From the NCBI GenBank assembly GCA_038107835.1, contig JAYNHH010000011.1:1-64000 (forward strand): DNA of 64,000 bases, written 5' to 3'. The stretch is from MED-G116 sp038107835. GTDB lineage: Bacteria > Pseudomonadota > Alphaproteobacteria > Puniceispirillales > Puniceispirillaceae. The position numbers and the translations under genes are program-made. This document shows positions 25,529 through 34,106 of the stretch, one piece after another. Under the pieces are notes generated by a model, which ran no database searches, was not told the DNA's origin, and was given only the letters and a program-made list of their open reading frames with translations. Position 1 is the stretch's first letter. Each line of letters starts with the position of its first letter.

Positions 25529-26749
25529 TCACCCGGCGTGTGACATGCCCTCGGTCTGGACACGGGCAATCACCGTGACCAGCGCATCGACCAGATCATC
25601 AATCATTGCATCACTGTGAAGTGGTCCGGGTGTCAGCCGCAGCCGTTCGGTGCCGCGGGGAACGGTTGGATAGTTGATCGGTTGCACATACAGCCCGAAA
25701 TCGACTAGCAGCAGCTGGCAGATCCGCTGCGTTGCTGCCGCATCGCCAATCATCAGCGGTACGATATGTGTCTCACCCGGCATCACCGGCAGTCCGGCCG
25801 CAATGGCCCTGTCCTTCAGCCGCTGTGCCTGGCGCTGCTGCGCCTGTCTTTCTGCTGTGCTGGCCTTCAGGTGGCGTACCGAGGCGCAGGCCCCAACCGA
25901 CAGCGCCGGGGGCAGGGCGGTGGTGAAAATAAAGCCTGATCCGGCGCTGCGCACCATATCGCAGATCACGTCATCAGCTGCGATATAGCCACCAACGGTG
26001 CCAAAAGCCTTGCCTAGCGTTCCCTGAATGATGTCGATCTCATCCTCAAGACCGCGCATCTGGGCAATGCCGCCACCCTGGTCCCCATACATCCCAACGG
26101 CATGCACCTCGTCAAGATAGGTCAGCGCCCCGTACCGGCGCGCCAGAGCCGCGATCTCGGCAATCGGGCTGGTATCGCCATCCATCGAATAGACGGATTC
26201 GAAAATGATCAATTTCGGCCGGTCGATCGGCTGCTCTGCCAGCAGCTGTTCGAGATGCGCGACGTCATTATGCCGGAAAATGGCTTTCTCGGTTCTGGCA
26301 TAGCGGATGCCGGAGATGATCGAGGCATGGTTCATCGCATCGGAAAAAATCATGCAGTCTGGCAACTGCGCGGCCAGCGCACTGATGCTTGCCTCATTTG
26401 CGACATAGCCGCTGGTGAAAACGAGCGCGCGCTCCTTGTTGTGCAGCGTGGCAAGCTCACCCTCCAGCGAGACCATGGCGTGGCTGGTGCCTGAGATATT
26501 GCGTGTGCCGCCGGCACCCGTGCCATGTGTGGCGACAGCGTCGGCCATTGCCGAGACAACTTTTGGATGCTGGCCCATGCCGAGATAGTCATTGGAACAC
26601 CAGACAATGACATCGCGCTCACCATCCGGGCCGTGATAGCGGGCATGGGGGTGCCTGCCGGCAAGCCGTTCCAGCTCAACAAAATGCCGGTACCGGCTCT
26701 CACTTTTCAGCCGGTTCAGCTGGTTCCGGAATTTCTGGCGATAGTCCAA
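25529..26749 (-). CDS. hemA: 5-aminolevulinate synthase
   Basis: This PLP enzyme condenses glycine and succinyl-CoA to 5-aminolevulinate, the C5 entry to haem that marks Alphaproteobacteria. VWCSNDYLGMGQHP, GAGGTRNISGTSH, VYSMDGD, DEVHAVGMYGDQGGGIAQ and the PLP-lysine motif IIQGTLGKAFGTVGGYI are all present. The frame is open up to 26884, but I place the start at TTG 26749: GGAGG lies eight bases upstream (26758-26762 on the plus strand) and the protein then begins MDYRQKF, like known family members, giving 406 aa, the usual length. Confidence 0.93.
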   Translation of the reverse strand: MDYRQKFRNQLNRLKSESRYRHFVELERLAGRHPHARYHGPDGERDVIVWCSNDYLGMGQHPKVVSAMADAVATHGTGAGGTRNISGTSHAMVSLEGELATLHNKERALVFTSGYVANEASISALAAQLPDCMIFSDAMNHASIISGIRYARTEKAIFRHNDVAHLEQLLAEQPIDRPKLIIFESVYSMDGDTSPIAEIAALARRYGALTYLDEVHAVGMYGDQGGGIAQMRGLEDEIDIIQGTLGKAFGTVGGYIAADDVICDMVRSAGSGFIFTTALPPALSVGACASVRHLKASTAERQAQQRQAQRLKDRAIAAGLPVMPGETHIVPLMIGDAAATQRICQLLLVDFGLYVQPINYPTVPRGTERLRLTPGPLHSDAMIDDLVDALVTVIARVQTEGMSHAG

Positions 26750-26902
26750 GTCAAACGCCTCCGCATATTCGTGAAAATGCCGCGCACCGCGCAGTCTAAT
26801 GCTGTTCACCTTTTGGTGGAACAGGTGGTAACGCCATTGTGAGATGACAGCCATGCGACACGGCGTAGCAGCTGGCAGAATCAATGCTGTCCTGCGCGGA
26901 TG

Positions 26903-29671
26903 CTATTCTGCGGCAACCTCCTGCACAGCCTCGATCCGGGCAGCGGCGAATTTCAGCTCGGGAATCTTGCCATAGGGGTCGAGCGCCGGATTGGTCAGAT
27001 AATTTGCCGGTGCCTCATAGAAACAGAAAGGCACGAAAATCATTCCGCTTGGCAGTTTTGGATCGATGCGGGCGGCAAGTTCGATCTCGCCCCGCCTTGT
27101 TACCACGCGAACCAGATCGCCGGCCTTGACCTGCAGGCTCTGCAATGTCTCGGGTGCCATATGCACTTCCGGTTCCGGTTCCAGCGCGTCCAGCACACTT
27201 GCCCGGCGCGTCATCGAACCGGTATGCCAATGTTCGAGCAGGCGGCCCGTCGTCAGCACAATCGGAAACGCCTCGTCTGGTGTCTCGTCGGGGGGCAGCA
27301 CGTCTGCCGGTGTCATTCGTCCACGGCCGGTTGGCGTCGGGAAGCTGTCACCGAAAATGACATCCTGGCCCTCGCTTGTCTCGTCCGCGCAGGGATAGGT
27401 CACGGCATCCTCGGCCTCAAGCCGGGACCAGGAAATGCCAGTCAGTGAGGGCATCACCAGCCGCATCTCGCCAAAAATATCGCGCGCATGGCTGTAGTTC
27501 CAGCTCTGACCCATGCGGTTGGCGATTTCCTGAATGATCCACCAATCCTGTCTTGCCTCGCCCGGAGGGGCGACGGCCTGCCGGCCCATCTGAACGCGCC
27601 TGTCCGTGTTGGTGAAGGTGCCGTCCTTTTCGGGAAAGGCCGAGGCAGGCAGGATCACATCTGCAAAGGCTGCCGTTTCGGTCATGAAGATGTCCTGCAC
27701 CACCAGAATTTCCAGATTCGCCAGCGCCGCCCGGGCGTGGGTCTGGTCGGGGTCGGACATTGCCGGGTTCTCGCCCATGATGTACATCGCCTTGATATCG
27801 CCGCGCCAGGCCGCATCGGTGATCTCGACGACGGTCAGCCCTTTGTTGGCATCCAGCTTGGTTCCCCACAATTCCTCGTATTTGGCGCGGGTATCATCGT
27901 CGCCAACAGGTTTGTAATCGGGAAAGAACATCGGGATCAGACCGGCATCGGACGCACCCTGAACATTGTTCTGGCCGCGCAGCGGATGCAGACCCGATCC
28001 GGCTTTGCCGACATTGCCGGTCAGCAGTGCCAGCGAGATCAGACAGCGCGAATTGTCGGTTCCATGCGTGTGCTGCGAGATTCCCATTCCCCAGAAAATC
28101 ATCGCCCCCCTGGCTCTCGCATAGCCGCGCGCGACATCGCGGATCACCTCGGGCGCAATCCCACAGATGGGTGCCATTGCCTCTGGTGTCGTGCTGAGGG
28201 TGCGCTCCCTAAGCTCGGCAAAGCCTTCGGTGTGATCGCGCACATAGGCGGCGTCATACAGCTCCTCGCTGATGATCACATTGATCATCGCATTCAGCAG
28301 CGCAACGTCGCTTCCCGGAGTGAAATTGAGCGAATGTGTTGCATAACGGTCGAGATGCTGGCCACGCGGGTCCAGAACATACAGCCGCGCGCCGCGCTGT
28401 GCGGCGTTCTTGATGAAGGTTGCGGCGACGGGATGATTGACCGTCGGGTTGGCGCCGATAACGATGATCGCCTCGGCATTGCGGCATTCGGAAAAGGATG
28501 CGGTGACCGCGCCGGAGCCGATATTCTCCAGCAGCGCTGCCACCGATGACGCATGGCAAAGCCGTGTGCAGTGATCGACATTGTTCGTGCCAAAGCCGGC
28601 CCGGACCAGCTTTTGCACAAGATAGGCCTCCTCATTGCTGCCCTTCGCCGATCCAAAGCCTGACATTGCGGCTGGCCCGTGCGTGTCGCGGATCGCCGCC
28701 AGACGGCCAGCGGCCAGATCGAGCGCCTCTTCCCATCCTGCCTCGCGGAAATGCGTCAGCGGATTGGCTGGATCAAAGGGCAGGGACGCCGATTTTGGCA
28801 CATCCTCGCGCCGGATCAGCGGCGTTGTCAGCCGTTCCGGGTTGGCGATGTAATCAAAGCCATAGCGCCCCTTGACGCACAGACGGCCCTTGTTTGCCGG
28901 TCCCTCGCGTCCGGAGACGGCAACGATCGCCTCATCCTTGACCGAAAAGGTCAACTGGCATCCAACCCCGCAATAGGGGCATACCGAGTCCACATGCCGG
29001 TCCGGTGTGATGGCCAGCTTCTGCTCGTCATCAAGCAGTGTTTTCGGCATCAGCGCGCCGGTCGGGCAGGCCTGAACACATTCGCCGCAGCCAACGCAGG
29101 TGCTGGCTCCCATATCATCGCCAAAATCGAACACGATATGCGCGTCGGCACCGCGGCCGGCAAGGCCGATCACATCATTGACCTGCACCTCACGGCATGC
29201 CCTGACGCACAGTCCACACTGGATGCAGGCATCCATATTCACCGCGATGGCTGGATGGCTGCTGTCGGGTTCTGGCGAGAATTTCGGCGGGAAACGGCCT
29301 GTCTCGACATCCTGCTCGGCTGCATATTTCCACAGTTCGGAGGAGGGGTCATGCGCCACCTCACGGTCCGGCTGGTCCGAGACCAGCAGTTCCATCACCA
29401 TTTTGCGGGCTGTTGTCGCCCGGTGTGACTGGCTGCTGACAACCATGCCCTCGCTCGGGGTGCGGATACAGGATGCCGCCAGCACCCTCTCGCCCTCGAT
29501 CTCGACCATACAGGCGCGGCAGTTGCCGTCGGGCCGGTAGCCGGCATCATCCTTGTAGCAAAGATGCGGAATGTCTGTGCCAAGCCGGGCCGCCGCCTGC
29601 CAGATGGTCTCGCCATCCTCGGCAGTGACTTCCCTGCCATCAAGCGTGAAGCTGATTTTACCTGTTGTCAT
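26903..29671 (-). CDS. fdsA: NAD-dependent formate dehydrogenase, catalytic alpha subunit
   Basis: This is the molybdopterin subunit that oxidises formate to CO2. The N-terminus holds a 2Fe-2S domain (C38, C51, C54, C68). Next are NuoG-like and ferredoxin motifs CIQCGLCVRAC and CVGCGECVQACPTG, then the 4Fe-4S site PYCGVGC. The metal ligand is Cys in NVDHCTRLCHASS, so no selenocysteine is needed. A molybdopterin-dinucleotide-binding domain forms the C-terminus. Length is 922 aa. It follows the diaphorase subunit gene by 39 bp. The fdhD and fdsD genes that often accompany it are absent here. Molybdenum or tungsten cannot be told apart from sequence. Confidence 0.94.
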   Translation of the reverse strand: MTTGKISFTLDGREVTAEDGETIWQAAARLGTDIPHLCYKDDAGYRPDGNCRACMVEIEGERVLAASCIRTPSEGMVVSSQSHRATTARKMVMELLVSDQPDREVAHDPSSELWKYAAEQDVETGRFPPKFSPEPDSSHPAIAVNMDACIQCGLCVRACREVQVNDVIGLAGRGADAHIVFDFGDDMGASTCVGCGECVQACPTGALMPKTLLDDEQKLAITPDRHVDSVCPYCGVGCQLTFSVKDEAIVAVSGREGPANKGRLCVKGRYGFDYIANPERLTTPLIRREDVPKSASLPFDPANPLTHFREAGWEEALDLAAGRLAAIRDTHGPAAMSGFGSAKGSNEEAYLVQKLVRAGFGTNNVDHCTRLCHASSVAALLENIGSGAVTASFSECRNAEAIIVIGANPTVNHPVAATFIKNAAQRGARLYVLDPRGQHLDRYATHSLNFTPGSDVALLNAMINVIISEELYDAAYVRDHTEGFAELRERTLSTTPEAMAPICGIAPEVIRDVARGYARARGAMIFWGMGISQHTHGTDNSRCLISLALLTGNVGKAGSGLHPLRGQNNVQGASDAGLIPMFFPDYKPVGDDDTRAKYEELWGTKLDANKGLTVVEITDAAWRGDIKAMYIMGENPAMSDPDQTHARAALANLEILVVQDIFMTETAAFADVILPASAFPEKDGTFTNTDRRVQMGRQAVAPPGEARQDWWIIQEIANRMGQSWNYSHARDIFGEMRLVMPSLTGISWSRLEAEDAVTYPCADETSEGQDVIFGDSFPTPTGRGRMTPADVLPPDETPDEAFPIVLTTGRLLEHWHTGSMTRRASVLDALEPEPEVHMAPETLQSLQVKAGDLVRVVTRRGEIELAARIDPKLPSGMIFVPFCFYEAPANYLTNPALDPYGKIPELKFAAARIEAVQEVAAE

Positions 29672-29710
29672 AACGCCCCCGATGAACGCCGCCCTGGCAT
29701 TCCTGAAAAT

Positions 29711-31420
29711 CTATTCTGTTCCGCCAATATCTTCTGGAAAATGTTTCATTACGCTGGTCAGCGGGTTCGATGCCGCCTGTCCAAGGCCACAGATGCTGGC
29801 ATCCGCCATCGCCACCGACAATTCATCCAGCAGCCCGGTATCCGGTGCCTCTGCCTGCATCAGCATCACCGCCTTGGCCGTGCCATTGCGGCAGGGTGTA
29901 CACTGGCCACAGCTTTCATGGGCAAAGAACTGCATCAGATTTGTTGCCGCATCCCACATATTGTCCCTGTCTGACAGCACCACCACCGCGTGCGAGCCGA
30001 CAAAACAGCCCTCATCGGCAAGTGGCCCGCCAAAATCAAGCGGGATATCGCCCTTGTCAGCCGGCAGAATGCCGCCTGATGCGCCGCCGGGCAGATAGCC
30101 CTTGAAGTCATGCCCATCGGCCATGCCGCCGCACAGCTCGATGAGGTCCCTGACAGTTGATCCGGCGGGCGCAACAATTACGCCCGGGTTGGCCACGCGA
30201 CCGGACACCGAATAGCTGCGCGGTCCCGGATGGCCATCCTTACCCTGTGCATTGAACCAGTCGGCGCCCTTTTCGATGATGTCACGCACCCAATGCAGGG
30301 TTTCGACATTGTTCACCAGTGTCGGCCGGTCAAAAATGCCCTTCTCGGCCACATAGGGGGGGCGGTGTCGCGGCAGGCCGCGCTTGCCCTCGATGGATTC
30401 GATCATCGCCGATTCCTCGCCACAGATATAGGCACCGGCGCCACGCCGCAGATGCAGCTGCACGTGATCCGCCAGACCCGCTGCCTCGACACGGGCAATC
30501 TCGCGGCGCAACAGCGCAATGATTTCCGGATATTCATCGCGCATATAGATATAGCAGGCATCGACACCGACAACATGCGCGGCAATCAGGATGCCCTCAA
30601 TCATCCGGTGTGGATCGCCTGACAGATACAGCCGGTCCTTGAAGGTTCCGGGCTCACCCTCATCGCCATTCACCGCCATCAACCGCGGGCCGGCCTGATC
30701 CCCGACGATGCGCCATTTGCGCCCTGTTGGAAATCCAGCGCCGCCAAGACCGCGCAACGCCGCCTTGTCCATGATGCCCAGAATCTCCTCACGGCTGTGC
30801 GTGCCGTCCAGAATGGCTTTCAGCGTCTGATAGCCGCCCTCGGCGCAATAGGCATCAAAATCGATGGCATCCTGCGGAATCTCGGCATGTCCTGCCTCGC
30901 GCACAGCCTTCAGCTCATCAAAGCTGGCATGTTCGACGAGCTGATGGCCAACCGCCGCGGCCGGTGCCTTGTCGCAGGCGCCGATACAGGGGGCGGCGAC
31001 AAATCTGACGCTCTGGCTGGCATAGGGTTGCAGCTTTTCGAGCAGGCTCTCACCGCCAGCCATCATGCAGGACAGCGATGTGCAGACCCGCACGGTACAG
31101 GCGGCAGGCGCGGCTTCACCCTCACGCACCAGATCGAAATGGTCATAGAAACTGGCAACTTCCCAGATTTCGGCCATCGGCAGGCGCATCAGATGTGCCA
31201 GTGCGGCAAGATGCCGGGCTGAGAGATGGCTGTACGAATCCTGAATGACGTGCAGATATTCGATCAGCATGTCGCGCTGGGGTGTGATCTCGCCGAGCAG
31301 GCCTTGCACCTCGGCCAGTGCGCTGGGATCAAGCATCCGGCCCTTGGGCTTGTATTTGCCCTTGCCACGGCTTGATTTCTGCCCCTGCTGGCGCTCTCCC
31401 ATCGGGTGCATTTCATTCAT
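29711..31420 (-). CDS. fdsB: formate dehydrogenase diaphorase subunit, natural FdsG-FdsB fusion
   Basis: This subunit takes electrons from FdsA and reduces NAD+. The N-terminal 190 residues are NuoE-like, with a thioredoxin-type 2Fe-2S site (C113, C118, C145, C149). From about residue 190 it is NuoF-like, with FMN/NAD motifs RGLGGAGFPTGRKW and AVNGDEGEPGTFKDR and a C-terminal 4Fe-4S motif ESCGQCTPCR. In many bacteria the two parts are separate genes (fdsG and fdsB). Here they form one 569-aa protein. A basic 28-residue leader precedes the first domain. Confidence 0.92.
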   Translation of the reverse strand: MNEMHPMGERQQGQKSSRGKGKYKPKGRMLDPSALAEVQGLLGEITPQRDMLIEYLHVIQDSYSHLSARHLAALAHLMRLPMAEIWEVASFYDHFDLVREGEAAPAACTVRVCTSLSCMMAGGESLLEKLQPYASQSVRFVAAPCIGACDKAPAAAVGHQLVEHASFDELKAVREAGHAEIPQDAIDFDAYCAEGGYQTLKAILDGTHSREEILGIMDKAALRGLGGAGFPTGRKWRIVGDQAGPRLMAVNGDEGEPGTFKDRLYLSGDPHRMIEGILIAAHVVGVDACYIYMRDEYPEIIALLRREIARVEAAGLADHVQLHLRRGAGAYICGEESAMIESIEGKRGLPRHRPPYVAEKGIFDRPTLVNNVETLHWVRDIIEKGADWFNAQGKDGHPGPRSYSVSGRVANPGVIVAPAGSTVRDLIELCGGMADGHDFKGYLPGGASGGILPADKGDIPLDFGGPLADEGCFVGSHAVVVLSDRDNMWDAATNLMQFFAHESCGQCTPCRNGTAKAVMLMQAEAPDTGLLDELSVAMADASICGLGQAASNPLTSVMKHFPEDIGGTE

Positions 31421-31562
31421 CAGATAATCCCCCTACTCGATCACCAGGCATCCGTGTCAGCCACCATCTGTTCCTGGTTCTGGCCCGCAGCCTGCCTTGG
31501 TTTTATTACGCGCTGGCCTGCTGGCGTTTTCAAAAGCGTCAGAAAGTGGCGCAAACAGGCCT

Positions 31563-31751
31563 TTATCCGTCATTTTTCCACCTGTCCGGGTTGGTTTTGA
31601 CCAGCTCGACATGGCTGCAGTTGATCAGCTGCTTTCCGGCATTCGGAAAATTCACCGTCACATTCATGCCGACAATTGACTGAACCTGGCCTGGCCCCCA
31701 GTCCGGCCTGTCCGGATGGATCACGAAATCGCCAAGCGCAAAATACAGCAT
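31563..31751 (-). CDS. DUF3553 family small protein
   Basis: A 62-aa protein starting MLYFALGDFVIHPDRPDWG and containing GQVQSIVGMNVTVNFPNAGK. This matches the DUF3553 pattern: a small, beta-rich, CarD/Tudor-like fold of unknown role, common in Alphaproteobacteria. The frame extends 15 codons upstream, but the family begins at this Met. It lies upstream of the formate dehydrogenase genes on the same strand, 142 bp away. No function should be assumed. Confidence 0.75.
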   Translation of the reverse strand: MLYFALGDFVIHPDRPDWGPGQVQSIVGMNVTVNFPNAGKQLINCSHVELVKTNPDRWKNDG

Positions 31752-32094
31752 GCCGCGTCTCTTCCTCCCCTCGCTCCCGTCAGGCAGTCTAGGCAAACAG
31801 CGGGTGCCGGTAAATAGCCGGTGTCATCTGCGGCGATTGGTCCCTGTTGGGACTGCGTCAGGGCGACAGACGCAAAAAGCCCCCTCACATGAAAGAGGGG
31901 GCCTGTCCTGTTCATTAATACACCCGGATGCTGCGCTGCGCCGTTATGCCGGACATGTCACCGCAGCCATGCCCGTCTCAGGTTGCGCCAGCCTGCAATT
32001 TCCGATCAGTCTGACGCTCCTCATGGAACTCGCGCAGGCTGTCCTCGCTGAAAATCTGCCTTTGTGGCGCCGGCCGCTGGCGGGGCAGTGTGGC
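31752..32094. other. intergenic region between ctrA and the DUF3553 gene
   Basis: No supported gene is present. The region holds the ctrA terminator (31874-31902). The remainder probably holds the promoter for the DUF3553 gene, though no clear boxes are visible. Confidence 0.5.
31874..31902 (-). terminator. rho-independent terminator for ctrA
   Basis: On the minus strand an 8-bp stem GCCCCCTC / GAGGGGGC with an 8-base loop is followed by TTTTT. It lies about 190 bp after the end of ctrA. Confidence 0.8.
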
Positions 32095-32847
32095 CTAGGC
32101 GACCGCATCCACCCCGTCATCGGCAAGGTTGGTGATCTGCGATGCCTTTGGAATGGCCTTGCCATCGCGTGAGTGGGTTTCGCGCAGGATATAGCCCTGG
32201 CCCCAGACAGTGTCGATATTGACCCCGGTGGCACCAGCCAGCTCCAGCTTGCGGCGCAGTTTGCACATGAAGACATCAATGATCTTTGGCTCTGGCTCGT
32301 CGAGTCCACCATAAAGATGGCTGAGGAAGGCTGTCTTGCTCAGAACGGATCCCTTGCGCAGTGCCAGAAACTCGACAATGCGAAATTCCTTGGCCGTCAA
32401 GGGCGCCTGGACGCCATCAATCAGCGCCAGATGGCGGTTCAGATCAACCTCCAGATTGCCAACCGCAACCGTGGCCGAACTGTGTCCATGCGTGCGCCGG
32501 ACAATGGCATCCAGATTGGCCAGCAACTCAAACCTGTCAAAGGGTTTGGTCAGATAGCCGTCGGCGCCGGCTCCCAGCGCATTGATCTTGTCATCAATGC
32601 CGGCATTACCGGAAACGACAAGGGTTGGAACGGGAAGGTGGTTTTTGCGGATCAACAGCGCCAGCCGCGTCCCGTCGCCATCAGGCAGGTTGATGTCAAG
32701 CAGAACGGCATCAATGTCATTGTGCCGCAATTCTGCCAGCGCCACTTCAATGGTGTGGGCAATGGAGGGAAAATGTCCGGCTTCCTCCAGGGTCATGCCC
32801 AGAACGTCAGCGACAACGGGATCATCCTCGACAATCAAAATATGCAT
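32095..32847 (-). CDS. ctrA: cell-cycle response regulator CtrA
   Basis: An OmpR-type response regulator. The receiver has the acidic pocket EDD at 7-9, the phospho-acceptor Asp51 in LLDINLPDGDG and Lys in TKPFDRFE. The DNA-binding domain strongly matches CtrA: LTAKEFRIVEFLALRKGSVL, HLYGGLDEPEPKIIDVF and TVWGQGYILRE. CtrA controls motility, division and replication genes in many Alphaproteobacteria. The C-terminal tail is longer than in Caulobacter and ends in small hydrophobic residues (VDAVA), which may act as a ClpXP tag. AAGGTG precedes the ATG. Two CtrA-like boxes lie upstream. Length is 250 aa. Confidence 0.88.
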   Translation of the reverse strand: MHILIVEDDPVVADVLGMTLEEAGHFPSIAHTIEVALAELRHNDIDAVLLDINLPDGDGTRLALLIRKNHLPVPTLVVSGNAGIDDKINALGAGADGYLTKPFDRFELLANLDAIVRRTHGHSSATVAVGNLEVDLNRHLALIDGVQAPLTAKEFRIVEFLALRKGSVLSKTAFLSHLYGGLDEPEPKIIDVFMCKLRRKLELAGATGVNIDTVWGQGYILRETHSRDGKAIPKASQITNLADDGVDAVA

Positions 32848-32848
32848 A

Positions 32849-32864
32849 TTTACACCTTTTTAAC
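32849..32864 (+). promoter_or_regulatory. CtrA-like box overlapping the ctrA ribosome binding site
   Basis: TTTA, seven bases, TTAAC, one mismatch from the CtrA consensus TTAA-N7-TTAAC. Its position right at the start of ctrA would suit autorepression. This is pattern-based only, in AT-rich DNA. Confidence 0.3.
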
Positions 32865-32953
32865 TAAGCAGTTGCGCGTCAAGATTTCTCTGCCAAAAAC
32901 GAACAAAACCAAAAAAAACAGAACGATGGTCTTGGCGGTTCCATCGGTATTTG

Positions 32954-32970
32954 ATAACGGTAAATTAACC
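32954..32970 (+). promoter_or_regulatory. CtrA-like box upstream of ctrA
   Basis: ATAA, seven bases, TTAACC: one mismatch in the first half and a perfect second half. It lies about 107 bp before the ctrA start. Confidence 0.4.
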
Positions 32971-33206
32971 TTCCCAATCCCTCAAATCACATATGCGTGA
33001 TTTACTTTTTGGTAATGATTATTGATGGTTACAAGCTGAAAACACTGTCCCATTGGGTCATTTTGCCCCTTGTCTACACTCCTCTTTCGGTGTAATTGGG
33101 GCCGAAATGTTCATGCTCGATGCCGCGCTGCTGTGCTGCGTTGTCTGGGGTCGGGGCGGTTTCGGGAGTGATCTGACCGGTTGACCGGGAAAGAATTGGG
33201 TGAGAG

Positions 33207-33740
33207 ATGACTGAAGCAACAAAAAAGACAGCGTCCGCAGGCAACAATGCCGGCAGGAAGACTGCGAAAAAGGCTGCCGGGAAAGCGCCGAAGGGAGCCA
33301 GTGCCAAAATGAATGGTTCGGCATCACCTGTTCTGCTGCCGGAAGGCTACCGCCCGAGCGATGATGAGGACTTCATGAATCCCCTCCAGCTGCTGTATTT
33401 CCGCAAGAAGCTGGAAGCCTGGCGGGCTGAGTTGCTGGATGAGGCGAATGAGACCATTTCCGGCCTCTCGCAGGAAAACCTGCATCAGCCTGACCAGATG
33501 GACCGCGCCCAGATTGAAAGCAACGCCGCGCTGGATCTGCGCACACGCGACCGCGAGCGCAAGCTGCTGCAGAAAATCGAATCGGCCCTTCGCCGGATTG
33601 ACGATGGCAGCTATGGCTATTGTGTCGAGACCGAAGAGCCGATCAATCTGCGCCGGCTCGAAGCACGGCCGATCGCCTCGCTCAGTCTACATGCCCAGGA
33701 ACGTCATGAGCGTATGGAGCGCGTGCATCGCGACGATTGA
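33207..33740 (+). CDS. dksA: RNA polymerase-binding transcription factor DksA
   Basis: DksA enters the secondary channel of RNA polymerase and works with ppGpp in the stringent response. The N-terminus is a Lys/Ala-rich tail of about 45 residues. The coiled coil follows (LLYFRKKLEAWRAELLDEA onward) with the DxxDRA-type tip QPDQMDRAQIE. The C-terminal region GYCVETEEPINLRRLEARP has just one of the four zinc-ligand cysteines of E. coli DksA, which is common in Alphaproteobacteria. Length is 177 aa. GAGAG precedes the ATG, and the gene is divergent from ctrA. Confidence 0.92.
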   Translation: MTEATKKTASAGNNAGRKTAKKAAGKAPKGASAKMNGSASPVLLPEGYRPSDDEDFMNPLQLLYFRKKLEAWRAELLDEANETISGLSQENLHQPDQMDRAQIESNAALDLRTRDRERKLLQKIESALRRIDDGSYGYCVETEEPINLRRLEARPIASLSLHAQERHERMERVHRDD

Positions 33741-34106
33741 CGGCGGCTTCCACCGATGGCGTTGGCCGACACCGCGCCGCGCCATGACATGCGTCAGCCG
33801 TGGCTCGGTGCGCGGCGCTGCGTGATCGCCGATTCTCAACTCCGATGACCGTTTCTTTGCCTCAGCAGGGGCGAACGGCGCTGCGGCGTTCTACGCGCCA
33901 CCCCAAAAAAAGCCCCGGTTTTCCACGTTTTTTTGACCAATGAGAACAAAACATGAAAATTTATGTTGCAATTGGAACAAATCAGGTACATGTTGGTGCC
34001 GGATTGGCGATCATGTCGTCGCGCTCCGGCGCTGCTGTTGGGGGGATGTGCCAGCCCCTTTTCAGCATGGACAGCGATCATTGGCTATGCAACTAAGGAG
34101 ACAGAT
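33741..34106. other. intergenic region between dksA and recA
   Basis: No supported gene. Frames overlapping recA upstream of 34107 do not look like protein. The region contains a possible SOS box at 33944-33958. No clear terminator for dksA was found. Confidence 0.5.
33944..33958 (+). promoter_or_regulatory. possible LexA (SOS) box upstream of recA
   Basis: GAAC, seven bases, GAAA. The alphaproteobacterial SOS box is GAAC-N7-GAAC, so this has one mismatch. It is about 150 bp before the recA start. The assignment is weak. Confidence 0.3.

Larger units (their letters stand above)
32848..33206. other. divergent AT-rich promoter region between ctrA and dksA
   Basis: No supported gene. The 32848-33060 part is clearly AT-rich compared with its surroundings. 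It contains two CtrA-like boxes and must hold promoters for both divergent genes. Confidence 0.6.
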
